This document shows positions 12,245 to 23,040 of a stretch of 64,000 bases of DNA, piece by piece (position 1 is the first letter of the stretch; every line of letters begins with the position of its first letter). Both the position numbers and the translations under genes were made by a program. The DNA comes from Dichetophora obliterata. Its lineage: Eukaryota; Arthropoda; Insecta; Diptera; Sciomyzidae. The stretch is taken from assembly GCA_963920525.1 (NCBI GenBank), contig OY986435.1:270239574-270303573 (forward strand). Reading direction: 5' to 3'. The notes beneath the pieces were generated by a model that was not told the DNA's origin, ran no database searches, and saw only the letters and a list, made by a program, of their open reading frames with translations.

Positions 12245-12810
12245 TGCAAGAAGGTTGAAATGAGGTTTTTATTCAGTTACAAGTACATTGGAAATAGTCC
12301 TTGCAACCTTATGCTGTATTGTGGTTTTTATTCAGTTGCTATGACTTTAGGAAACATTATTATAACTCAACAAATGTAGTTAGAAAAAATAACGTTGAAT
12401 TGAGGTTCTTATTAAGTTGCAAGAACATTGAAAATAATCATTGCAAGCTTTTGCTGTATTAAGGTCATTCATTATCCAGTTGATGCAAGTTTAAAAAACA
12501 CAATTGTAACTTATAAAATTTTGCTTGATATACGAACGATGTATTGAGGTTATTATTTTATTGCAAGAACTTTAGAAAAAACCATTAAAACTTATATAAT
12601 GTAATTAGTTTCATGAACGTTGCATTGAAGTTATAATTCAGTTGCAAGAAGTTTTGAATACAATTGTTGTAAGTAAATGGGCATTAAGGTTATTATTCAG
12701 TTGCAACCACTTTTAAAAAATATTTGTAAATTTTGATATTTAGTTAGTTGCAAGAACTATGTATTGAGGTTATTATTCAGTTGCAAGAATTTTGGAAAAA
12801 CTGGTGTTAA
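12245..12810. repeat. degenerate tandem repeat, about 7 units
   Basis: The motif TTGAGGTTATTATTCAGTTG followed by CAAGAACTTT and GAAAAA recurs every 70-100 bp with variable spacing and point divergence. Clear copies start near 12,258, 12,400, 12,545, 12,625, 12,690 and 12,765. It reads as an old, decayed satellite. Confidence 0.65.
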
Positions 12811-14860
12811 AACTACATACTCGCCATATTTGATTTTTTTTTACACTATGAACTTTGATTGGAATAAATTTTAATACGATTTTCTTGAGTATTTATTATT
12901 TTCTCTTAGAATTTTCAGTGCAATATGACACTAGGAACTTAAACAAATATATTTAGCTGTATATTAAACATTATTACGCCGAAATTAAAAACTCGAAATA
13001 TTTCTTATTTTCAAACTATCTTAAAAATTGATAAGCTTGATTTATCAAAAATTCACGCAATAGCAATAAAACACAAACATTCATCGACAAAATGGCCTTT
13101 GTTGTAAAATTTTAGTGTATAACTTTTCATATTTTTAATTTAATTTCACATCTTTTTATTACGTACCAATTTGTTTTTGTCTTTTAAAATACATATTAAG
13201 GAATTGTGTATGCAAAACATTTCAAAACTTTTTAAGAACTTAATTTTTTTCAATCAGGAATATTTATGTCATGAGTACTCCGTCCTTGTTATAAAATCTG
13301 TCATTATAACAAAAAATAACTTCAATTAAACAAAATATTTGTTACATTCACATTATTTTACCTGAATTGTAACGTAAGATAACACAATAAAAACTTTTTT
13401 GGATGTTTCAAGTATGCTTCATCTAGTGGAGTGCAACTTAAGTTTGTACCAACAATACATATATAAAATTATTATAACACATTTTTCGCTTAATTGCAAC
13501 CTAAGTTACAAAATAAGCGTGAAATATCTGCTTTTTCAGTTAAAAATACGTTACAATTACGATTTATATCTGTATTGGCGACTCTTTTGCGACACTTTTA
13601 CAACCATTTTGTGCTAGCTGGGCAATCCTGGGTATGTTTTTAACAACTTCCTAAATATTTATGAAAATCGGCTTAGACATGAGCTAAATTATCAAGTTTT
13701 AGTATTTTTCGAGCAAAACCGTCTGATTTAGGGTGGTTAAAATGGGCCTGGTAGCTCTTATATATAGTGACCGCCCCATGAAGCACCTTCATAGCAAGTT
13801 TCTCATAGCAAGTTTCAGAATTGGCATAATTTCGAAAAAGTGGGCGTAGATATATTGCGTAGACATGCATCCTTTTGACATTTTGTATATATATAGCTAC
13901 ATATAAAATATTTTAAAAACAAAATTTTGAAGCAACGAGTTTCTAATTCCAAAATTTGAAGCTCCCTTGATTTTTCTTCCTTTAACTCACCATAAGTGAA
14001 GAAAATCTTTCATACAGGAAATTTCTCTCGAACTGGCAACACTAGGTTTTAAAGATACAAACAGTTATAAGTACGTTATTTTTCAAATATCTCAAGTTGT
14101 TTATGGTAAAACTTTTTTGAAGGCAACTTTTTAATAACGTGAATGCTTGAAAATAACATAATAAAGTTAGAAATGAGAACAAGAAATAAAACTGGAAATA
14201 TTAGATGTGAAAAATAAAGGACGTAATTATAATAAAACTCAATATTTAAGCACGGAGTGTTTGGTCTATTTGAATTTTATTGACTGTTTTTAACAATAAA
14301 GAACACGTTAAAAAAAAACAAGATTTTTCAATGAAACAGACGAAAATTGAAACAAGACAAGTTTCAACACAAAAATTTCTATGGAAATAAATACATTGTA
14401 AATGAAGACATTGTTTTCAATTATAATGAGACAAGTATAAAAGCCTGTCCTACGCAAAGTCCTCCGCACACTTCCTTTTTTGAACCATTTGTCGAAAGCA
14501 ATTTTTTTCTCTTTTTAAAGCTTGTATTTTCCAAAATTCAAATCTACCACTTTAAATAACACCTTACGTATAGAAGCAGTGTGAAAAAATTAGCTCAAGT
14601 ATAAAAAGTTGAGTTTGGTAACAATCACAGTCATATAAAACTTTAAAAACTGGCCTTGCAACCTTCATATATGTGCATAGCAACTCAAGTGGCCGATACA
14701 ATATTTTTTGGTGCAATCGACTCAAATCCACTTAAAATAATTTCATTACATCGTCATAACTTTTTTATAAAAGGATGAAAAAGGAGGTAGTTAGATAAAA
14801 AACGTACTATTGTAAAATCCCGATATTGTCACAGAAAAGTGTCAAATATATTTTCTGTGC
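12811..14860. other. gene-free; contains a diverged GGGCGT-type repeat
   Basis: No gene recognised. 13,620-13,880 resembles the intergenic repeats at 25.0-26.6, 27.1-27.5, 36.9-37.1 and 44.2 kb (AAAATCGG, GTGGGCGTAG, CAAGTTTC motifs). Confidence 0.45.
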
Positions 14861-14861
14861 A

Positions 14862-15058
14862 TACTTTTAGGCTGAACATTTTTGAGAACAGTGTGGATTG
14901 TAAAATTACTTTACTGTCAAAAAGTAATTTCAATTTGAGAAATACTCTGTGCGGAGCAGCATGCTTGCATTTAATGTATTAAGATGTGCATACTTTTAGG
15001 CTGAACAGTTTGAGAGATATTGGACACGGAGTAGCGTGCTTGCCTTTTATATATTAAG
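14862..15058 (+). repeat. repeated module GTGCATACTTTTAGGCTGAAC
   Basis: Two modules in tandem (from about 14,862 and 14,992) start with GTGCATACTTTTAGGCTGAA and end with a GGAGCAGCATGCTTGC block. A third copy lies at 15,950-16,135. In that copy the GCAGCATGCTTGCC block is followed by AAAAGTTCGATTC, a B-box-like string, so these may be heads of a decayed tRNA-derived SINE. Confidence 0.5.
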
Positions 15059-15457
15059 ATATTTCTTCGAACTCTTAATTTATCCGTCAGGATCTTGTAC
15101 TGATGAAAATTACCAAAAAGTAAAAAAGTTAGATCAAGGTCTGTTTGTAGTTAATGATGTTGTTGAAAGAGCAGTTGCGCTTGCAACAAAATACAATGAT
15201 ACATTTACAAAGGAAGAGAAGCAAAAACAGTTAGCTTTCGTCATCTTTATATAAATAGGTTCCGTGTTTCTGAAACTGATTTTAATAACTTTTTTGTAAA
15301 TGAATAAGAGTAGGGAGAAGGGGTACACCGAATATTTTTTTATAGAAATTCACCTCATATACACGTAAAAGATCCGCACAAAAAGAAGATAAAAAACCTT
15401 CGGCACTACTTGGTTAGGTTTTTTTTTTACACTGTGGTACAAGTTTGATTAAATGAG

Positions 15458-15915
15458 AAAAAAACAGATGCGTCGTTGATTACACGAAAGAAGCGAAGCT
15501 TTTTCGCAGTTTCATGGATTTGATAGTGTAATTTTTTTTATTAAAATAATTTTTAAATTAAAAAATTTTACATACCATAAAGATAATTTAAAAAAATACA
15601 CGTTAATATTCCCACCAGTACATTTGTTTGCGTATAATTATTATTTTATTTCATTACATGTGACATTAATTTTGAATAATTTTTGTAAATATTTCCAATT
15701 TTCATTACGAAAATATATTAATGAAAGTATATGTTTGTGATATCTAAAATAGCAAACGTATGTTAAAGATGTTATGTCATCGATATATTTAGCAAAATCT
15801 GCATCAATAGTTGTTATTCATCGTGTTGTAAAAATATTTGGATTGCTTATCATTCTAAAAATCTACACCTAAAGCAATTGCCATCTTGTGATAACTTTCA
15901 CCCAGTTCAATGGAA
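15458..15915 (+). repeat. dispersed 458-bp repeat, copy 1
   Basis: Begins with AAACAGATGCGTCGTTGATT and GAAGCGAAGC and ends with TTTCACCCAGTTCAATGGAA. The same sequence with about 20-25% divergence lies at 32,196-33,274, where it is split by a 530-bp insertion. No coding capacity and no clear inverted ends; family unknown. Confidence 0.6.
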
Positions 15916-15944
15916 CCTACTCGTGTATAGCATTAAACTAATCT

Positions 15945-16140
15945 GTGAGTTTGTGCATACTTTCAGGTTGAATATTTTTCAGGACATTATATACTGTAAG
16001 AGCACTGTAATAACGGCAAAATATAAGTACAGTTTGAGTGATACTGAGCGCAGAGCAGCATGCTTGCCTTTTATGCCTAGGGGTAAAAGTTCGATTCTTA
16101 AAGTGCTTAAAGAACTATTTTTAATATAAAATTTTCTTGT
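15945..16140 (+). repeat. third copy of the GTGCATACTT module with B-box-like string
   Basis: Starts TTGTGCATACTTTCAGGTTG and runs through GCAGAGCAGCATGCTTGCC to AAAAGTTCGATTC. See the copies at 14,862-15,058. The tRNA-like appearance is suggestive only. Confidence 0.45.
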
Positions 16141-16149
16141 TGTAATATC

Positions 16150-17140
16150 GCATATAAGGTCCTGTCGATCGTTTTATGTGAAAGGTTGAAGCCCATTGTA
16201 AGCTAACTGATTGGACCTTATCAGTGTGGCTTCAGATATGGAAATTCCACAATCGACCAGATCTTCACGCTACGTCAAATCTTGGAGAAGGCCCAAGAAA
16301 AACAAGTCGACATCCACCATCTCTTTGTCGACTACAAAGCCGCCTTCGACAGCCCAATAAGGAAGCACCCGTACTCCACCATGTCAAAACTTGGTATTCG
16401 TGCAAAACTAATACGAATTTGCAGGATGACACTGAACAACACTAGCAGCGCATTTACAATCTGGAAGGATCTCTTGCCCATCATTTGTTGCCAAACGAGA
16501 TTTCAGACAAGGTGATTCCTTATCGCGCGACTTTTTTAACCTAATGATGGGGACGATTACCCGAGCTGCTGATCTGAGACGTAAAGGCACAATATTCTGC
16601 AAGAGTTTTTTTCCTAAATGACCTCTATATTTATTATGTTGACTTTATATGATTTAAATACATATTCTAAATGTTTGATAGTTTAAATCATACTTGATTT
16701 TAAATACAAATTCTAGTTGTTTGATAGTTTAAAATCGTTTATTGAGCTTAAGGTCAAAGTTAGAACAATTAATTGTTCTAACGAATCTTTCCAAAGAAAC
16801 AACAACAAAGTTTTTTCAATATGAAAAGGAAAAAATCACTAGCTGATCTGAAATCACTAGCTGATGTGAAATTATGAAATTGAGAAAAACTGAGAAATTG
16901 ACACTTCAAATCTCATCGCCCCGGTGGTGCAGTGCGTTAGTGCGTTACGAGCGCTTGCATATGGCGTGTCACAAAGATTTCTGATGACGCCCTTAGCCAG
17001 GCAGAAATTGCAATCAGATCAGCTAGTGATTTTTTCCTTTTCATATTGAAAAAACTTTGAGAGACGGAAATGGCTGGCGCACATGCTTAGATGATGCCAA
17101 GACCAACATAAGGTTGTAGCGCCAACTAAGTAAGTTTGTA
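16150..17140 (+). pseudogene. RTE-like LINE reverse transcriptase, deleted copy
   Basis: The segment 16,160-16,612 encodes the finger/palm part of a LINE reverse transcriptase in two frames. Visible blocks are YQCGF-like, TIDQIFTLRQILEKAQ, HHLFVDYKAAFDS (first catalytic Asp) and RFRQGDSLS. At 17,060-17,140 the extreme 3' end of the same family resumes (GGAAATGGCTGGC, then GTTGTAGCGCCAACTAAGTA), as judged from the minus-strand copy at 20.05-21.39 kb. The intervening 770 bp or so, including YADD, is missing and an unrelated MITE (16,634-17,059) sits in its place. In full copies this enzyme reverse-transcribes LINE RNA at a nicked target. The clade name (RTE, BovB relatives) is inferred from motif wording only. 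Confidence 0.75.
16634..17059. mobile_element. MITE with inverted internal module, copy 1
   Basis: The left part (TTATGTTGACTTTATATGAT and a palindrome around GTTAGAACAATTAATTGTTC) matches the reverse complement of 32,845-33,015. The inner 16,806-17,059 segment is bounded by a 40-bp inverted repeat (AAAGTTTTTTCAATATGAAA at left and its complement at right). Between these arms lies a module, GAGAAATTGACACTTCAAAT to CAGTGCGTTAGTGCG, whose orientation relative to the left part is opposite to that in the other copy. It interrupts the RTE-like LINE. Confidence 0.65.
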
Positions 17141-17802
17141 AGTATTTTCTTGTTTTAACAGACGCAAGCTAAAGGAAACAATTCTAAGACGGTTGTCGGA
17201 AAAAACGTCCAAAAAACGACGGAAAACAGTGCCGGAAAAAAGTGACATTTTTAAGGTTTCACTCAAGCAAATCACAAAACGAGGCGTAAAAAGTTTAGCT
17301 TTAAAAAAAGACTATTTTTCTATTTTCAGTTTGTTGAGTTAGAGGAGTTGTGAATAATGTTCGTTAGGAAAGTTAAAGTGATGTCAAATTTGTATGAAAA
17401 ACATATGTTTTTGACATTAATTTTGTAATGGAACAATAGAAAATGTATGCGAAAAGATAAAATTTCAAACACTGGTGAACTCTAGTAGTTGAAAAACATC
17501 AAAAATAATTTCCAAATACGGTATTAGTATAAAAAAATTCTTTATTATTTCTTTATTTTAAATAGTTTATTTCTTATCTTGCTTTCACAAAATATGATTG
17601 AAATGTGTGTTCTTAAAAATTGTTTTTTTTTTTAGAATGTAATAGGTTTCAAAATCTATACATGCCAAAGAAATATAAATATGTGTTATTTTCTCGTATT
17701 TTGTCTTGGAGAGCCGCTCTGCATTTATATATACATATCTCACTTTTTGCTGACCGAAAAAAAGACCGAAACGTGTAATGGCTGCATATGCCAGCTGCAA
17801 TG
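17141..17802. other. no recognisable feature
   Basis: AT-rich sequence; no coding, RNA or terminal-repeat signals that I can support. Confidence 0.45.
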
Positions 17803-17998
17803 CACAGTGGTTCAGCGCATAGGCAAAAAATAGAAAAAAATATTATATATGTTTACCTCCGTTTTTCTCACTTGCTCTTCCTCTTATAAGCCCAAATGAA
17901 TAAAAAATCAACAAATTTTCACCTATCCTTTGGTCAGTCGTTTTTTATTTGAGTTTAAAGTATAGATATTGAAGATATTAAATCGCTCAACCACAGTG
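17803..17998. mobile_element. 196-bp MITE
   Basis: The left end CACAGTGGTTCAGCG faces the right end CGCTCAACCACAGTG; 13 of 15 positions match as inverted repeats. The same terminal word (GAACCACTGTGC) occurs singly at 21,706. No coding capacity; superfamily not determined. Confidence 0.45.
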
Positions 17999-19055
17999 AA
18001 TTGCTAAAAAGGTTTTTTAATTAATTTTAAAAATATTAACAAAACTTTGTTATGGATGTTCAAAATCAAGGTACCTTCTTTAATTTAAAGTGAAAATAGT
18101 TTCTGTAATGTAAAAAATGTAGCAATAATAAGTGTGAATAAAAAAGGTATTTTTTCGACAATTTTTGTTGTTGTTGTTCGTTGTTCACTTAAACTTTTAG
18201 GCCGACTTCGTCTGATATTGGCAAATATATACGTTTAAAGATATTAATTTTAGGTTTTCAGAAAAAAACAAATTAACTGCCCCTCTCTGCCCCTCGGCTG
18301 CTACTACATCGTCAAGTAAAGTAATCTCTGCTAAAATGGGCATTCTTTGTGTTGTGTTACTTGCCAATCGTGTTTCGTTGAGAGAGTTCTTTGTTTGAAA
18401 AAAAAATATGTTTTGTATTTATTTGTTCTAGTTCTTGTTGTATTTAGATATCAAAGTTCAAAAAATTTTTTGTCATTGCGTATTGAAATATCGCGCTCAT
18501 GAAAATTACAGGCTCTTCGTTACTATGCAGTTTTTCAAGAAACTTTGTTTTTCAACAGTGGTTGTGTGCAGCTGGCTCAATACCTAAAAAATGTCAGTAA
18601 TTTGTCGATAAGATGACTAAAAATTTTAGCTCAAATTCTAAATGTAATGTAGCTCAAATTCTAATAAAAATTAATTAAAAACTTTAAAAATTAAAAAAAC
18701 AATTGAATAAAAATTAATATAAATAAATACAGAAAATAATGACAAGAAAAGAGGAAAACAAGAAAAAAATTCTTTTGGGTTAGCCTCTAAAAATTAAATA
18801 ACTTGTTAACTGACTCATTTAGAAAAATTTTCGTTACCTCGCAATACCTGTAAATTTTTTATAATTGCATTTGCATCAATTGCAATCTCAAGATTTGAAA
18901 ATTTTAAAATAGCCTACAACGTATTAAACCTAAATTCCAAATTTCATTAAGTTCTGTTGGAATGTGAAAGACGTAAAACAAACAAACACACAACTATTTT
19001 TATTTAAAGTAAAGATAAACGTTTTGTATGTGTTTTCATAATAAAAACTTTTTAA
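17999..19055. other. no recognisable feature
   Basis: AT-rich DNA with short homopolymer tracts. I see no gene or element boundary. Confidence 0.45.
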
Positions 19056-20020
19056 CAAAAAATTAAAACTTATTAAAAACTTATTATCTTGTGATTTTAT
19101 CTAAGAGAAACATTTTAATTTTTTAATATAAGCAATTTATACATAAATTCATTTACGTTGAAGGTCAAATCGTCCGCACTGATCAACAAATAAAGTTTTT
19201 TCTTTTTCGTAAATGTTTGTTTTAGTAAAAAACTTTTTAACAAAAAAAAAAAAAAACCAACTTCAAAACCACTACAAAGTAAAAAATAATTTAAAATTAC
19301 TTTTCACAAAATTTCTTTGTCGAATTTGTTAATTTATTTAAATATACTATTTAATTGGAAATCTTATTACTATTTTAATGTTTTTCTATTTTGTATTATT
19401 ATCATATATTAATTTCTCCATGAATATAAAACCTTTAAAGCCGGAGCGTTTATTTTATAAAAGTCTGATTATATAAGCGCCGACTTTAAAGGTTTTATAT
19501 TCATGGAGAAATGCATATATTTATGATAATAATACAAAATAGAAAAAAATTTATAGTAATAAGATTTCCAATTTAGTAATATATATAAATAAATTAACAA
19601 ATTTTACCAAGAATTAATGTGAGAAGTAATTAAAAATTATTTTTTACTTTGTAGTGGTTTTGAAGTTAGTTGTTTTTTTTTGTTAAAAAGTTTTTTTACC
19701 ACAACAAACATTTACTTCCTTCAGAGTGTCCTAGGCATTTCCTTAACAGACTAGATTAAAGTAGATTGTGGTTTCTAATCTAATTTAAAATTATTTTTTA
19801 CTTTGTAGTTGTTTTGAAGTTGGTTTTTTTTTGTTAAAAAGTTTTTTACTAAAACAAACATTTACGAAAAAGAAAAAACTACATTTGTTGAACAGTGCGG
19901 ACGATTTGACCTTTAACGTAAATGAATTTATGTATAAATTGCTTATATTAAAAAAATTAAAATGTTTCTCTTAGATAAAATCACAAGATAATAAGTTTTT
20001 AATAAGTTTTAATTTTTTGG
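19056..20020. mobile_element. about 1-kb palindrome (foldback element)
   Basis: The left arm 19,056-19,448 and right arm about 19,478-20,020 are reverse complements almost throughout. Matching outer ends read AAAAAATTAAAACTTATT, and landmark pairs include GTCAAATCGTCCGCACTG, CAACTTCAAAACCACTAC and CTCCATGAATATAAAACC. Only about 30 bp separate the arms (19,449-19,478). The right arm is longer because a roughly 165-bp block containing ACTTTGTAGTNGTTTTGAAG is present twice (19,640-19,690 and 19,795-19,860), separated by a unique stretch near 19,715-19,785. There is no coding capacity. The structure fits a foldback-type transposon or a fused MITE dimer. Confidence 0.85.
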
Positions 20021-20049
20021 TCACGGTAGACTTTTCTGTGGAAATGCCC

Positions 20050-21385
20050 ATATGTACTTACTAACTAAGTTGGCGCTACAACCGTATGTCGGTCTTTCTG
20101 TCAAGCTTCGTCAGCCATTTCTGTCTTTCGCTTGCTGGCGCCAGTTGGAAATTCCAAGCTTCGTCAGGTTGTCCTCTATTTGGTCTTTCCAACGAAGATG
20201 CGGTCGTCCTCTTCTGCGTTGACAGCCGCTGGGTACAGAATCAAATGTTTTTTTCACTGGAGCATCATCTTTCATGCGCTGAACATGACCAAGCCAGCGA
20301 AGCCGCTCGATTTTAATGCGCTTGACTATGTCGATGTCAGCGTACAGCTCACACAGTTCATCATTCCACCGTATTCGGTACTCGCCATTGACGCAGATTG
20401 GTCCGTAGATCTTACGAATAATCTTTCTCTCGAATGCTCCTAAAGTCTTTTCATCTAAACTGCTCAGCATCCAGGTTTGTGATGCATAAAGTAGGACGGG
20501 AATGATGAGCGATTTATAGAGCGTGATTTTCGTTCGTCGAGAGAGGGCTCTGCTTCTCAATTGCCTACTGAGCTCAAAGTAACACCTGTTGGCAAGAGTT
20601 ATTCTTCGTTTGATCTCAATGCTGATGTCGTTGGTTGAGTTAATGCTGGATCCTAGATAAACGAAGTTCTTCACAACCTCGAAGGAGGTATTGTCAACTG
20701 TAACGTGGGTTCCAAGACGCTGGGACTGTTTCTTTGTTGACACTAAGTATTTCGTCTTATCTGCATTCACTGCCTGACCCATTCGACTTAACTCTCTTTC
20801 TAATCCGGAAAATGTTGCACTGACTTCGCGCATATTATGGTCAATGACATCAATGTCATCAGCATACGCATGCAGCATAACACTCTTGTAGAATATTGTG
20901 CCACTACGTTTCAGATCAGCAGCTCGGATGATCTTTTCCATCATTAGGTTGAAAAAGTCGCACTATAAGGAATCACCTTGTCTGAAACCTCGTTTGGTAA
21001 TAAATGGTGGGGAGAAGTCCTTCCCGATTTTAACTGCGCTGCTGGTGTCGCTCAATGTCATCCAGCAAAGTCGTATTAGTTTTGCAGGAATACCAAATTC
21101 AGACATGATGGAGTACAGGTGCTTCCTTATTGGGCTGTCGAAGGCGGCTTTCTAGTCGACAAAAAGATGGTGGGTGTCGACTTGTTTTTCTTGAGTCTTC
21201 TCCAAGATTTGTCGTAGCGTGAAAATCTGGTCGATGGTGGACATTCCAGGTCTGAAGCCATACTGATAAGGTCTGATCAGTTCGTTTACAATGGGCTTCA
21301 ATCTTTCACATAAAACGCTCGACAGGAGCTTATATGCGATATTAAGAAGGCTTATCCCACGGTAATTGGCACATTTGCCTTTATG
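20050..21385 (-). pseudogene. RTE-like LINE reverse transcriptase, 5'-truncated
   Basis: The minus strand holds one continuous reading frame from about 21,385 to 20,111 with only two in-frame TAG codons (near 21,154 and 20,965). In order it shows NYRGISLL (finger), PYQYGFRPGMSTIDQIFTLR, KAAFDS after a stop in the VD-x-KAAFD block, GFRQGDSL, and the intact catalytic HAYADDIDVI (near 20,850). Next come KYLVSTKKQSQ, FVYLGSSIN, SLIIPVLLYASQTW, and the C-terminal signature LRWLGHVQRMKDD and RRRGRPHLRWKDQ typical of insect RTE-like endonuclease-RT proteins. The 3' UTR (GTTGTAGCGCCAACTTAG) ends near 20,050, about 30 bp from the palindrome. The endonuclease half is missing, as is usual after incomplete reverse transcription. 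Confidence 0.85.
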
Positions 21386-21689
21386 TAGATGTAAGTAAAT
21401 ATTGTGTTACTTATTGTTTAAATTGAATACATACTGAATATTTTAATTCTAAGTATTATTTTCTTCTGGTATTCATGAAATTTTATAAAATAAACTAACT
21501 GCAATTGTCAAGCCGAAGATTTCAAAATGTGACTTTTCATGTGTAACTTCTTAGCCTTATAGAAGTTACTAAAATTTATGGATTTACTTCTTAATTCGTT
21601 TAGTTAAAGATATTTTATTCATGAAAAACACCACTAATTTTCAAAATCTTATCTACTATACTTTCCAAGTTAAAGATTTTTGACCGCTC

Positions 21690-22048
21690 CTCCATAGCGG
21701 CTGAACCACTGTGCAATGTTAGGAAGAGTTACAACCTCGATACCGTTGGCTATGCACAAGTTGACACAAAAACACTATATAAGCATTAAAACGGAGTTTG
21801 TGGGGTGAAACACTTCACCCCACTACGGCCATTTTGAAAACACGGCTGCTATCACACAACCACTCGATAGATATTTCACAAACACTTCTTTTGAAGAACA
21901 ACATTAAACCAACACAACTGATATAATTTTCTTGAACTTGTGTTGTGTTGGCATAAAACACGATAAATTCACTCGATCAAAAAAGCTTTTGGAAAAAATT
22001 TGTACCACTATGGTTCACAAATCGGATTTGGCGGCACAAACCTAATTT
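21690..22048. repeat. repeat-derived segment sharing an end with 27,520-27,580
   Basis: Its right part (CACTATGGTTCACAAATCGG then ATTTGGCGGCA) matches the reverse complement of 27,525-27,580. A GTGGGGTGAAACACTTCACC palindrome lies at 21,806. It is probably part of a DNA transposon whose boundaries I cannot fix. Confidence 0.35.
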
Positions 22049-22184
22049 TTGAACTTCATAATAAAAAAAAAAATACGAATGTGGCTAAACAAGAATATTT
22101 CTAGTGTTCTGAAAAATATCTTCTTTTATACCACATGGCAACCCTGTTTATGTGCCGTTACGCAGAAGTTGTTCTTCTGGCGCC

Positions 22185-22591
22185 TGTTACACGTTCAATA
22201 TATATTGATCAATATACAGTATCGTGATATTTATTGTACGTGTAGCATGCAATATTGACGGATCGTGATCCAGATCGCAAAATATTTAAATATTTTGAAA
22301 TCTAGATCGCGGATCGCAAAACTGTCAATAAATATTGAACGTGTAGCATATTTTTTGTCATCAATACGCGATACAGCAGTAGGCGGTGAAATAAAAATTA
22401 GCGGTATTCACGGTATTCATTTGCCTGTGCATTTAAGCACTTGTGCAGTTAGGTTTTCGTGAGCACACTTAGCAAAAACTGTATGAATATTGACGCGATA
22501 AATATTGAACGTGTAGCATTCAACCGCGATCCATCAATCCATGAATTTGGATCGCGATCCAAGTATCACAATAAATATTGAACGTGTAACA
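22185..22591. mobile_element. 407-bp MITE with subterminal repeats, GGCGCC flanks
   Basis: The left end TGTTACACGTTCAATAT and the right end ATATTGAACGTGTAACA are inverted repeats, and each is bordered outside by GGCGCC (22,179-22,184 and 22,592-22,597). The hexamer is palindromic, so it could be a target duplication or part of the terminus. Internal copies of ATATTGAACGTGTAGCAT occur near 22,335 and 22,503, with a complementary one near 22,235. GATCGCGATCC palindromes lie near both ends. These repeated words look like transposase-binding sites. No coding capacity. Confidence 0.75.
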
Positions 22592-22597
22592 GGCGCC

Positions 22598-23040
22598 TCT
22601 GAGTTTCGTGCTGATGTTTTGTATTGAAAATTTTTTATTAAATTGTAAAAAGCTTTTTATTATTTTTGCCAAATTGAGTATAAGAATAATGCAGAATAAT
22701 ATTGAAAGTATGTTACTTAAAATACTGTAATTATCTTTTTGTATAACTTTTGATGTCTTTGAGAAATAATCTTTGAAAGGTGCAAAGTTTTTTAAGTAAA
22801 TTTTATTAGTATTTTCCATGTTTCTAGTTGGATCGACCAGGATCCGCCGTCATACATTATATATGTAGTGAAAGCGTCTAATATGTTCTTTCAATTGATA
22901 GTAAAACTATATGCATTTACGTACAACTTTTTAAAGAAAAATTTCGTTTTCAGAATCAATTAACCTCAAAAATGAAGATATTTTTAATGTGTGGAGAGAG
23001 AGAAGGGAAGGAAGATGAATGCAATATAAGTAACTACATA
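22598..23040. other. no gene recognised
   Basis: AT-rich sequence between the MITE and the RAG1-like relic. It may include the 5' part of that element, but no terminus could be recognised. Confidence 0.4.

Noticed and set aside
20086..20443. Plus-strand frames overlapping the RTE-like LINE
   Set aside because: They are antisense shadows of the reverse transcriptase C-terminus.
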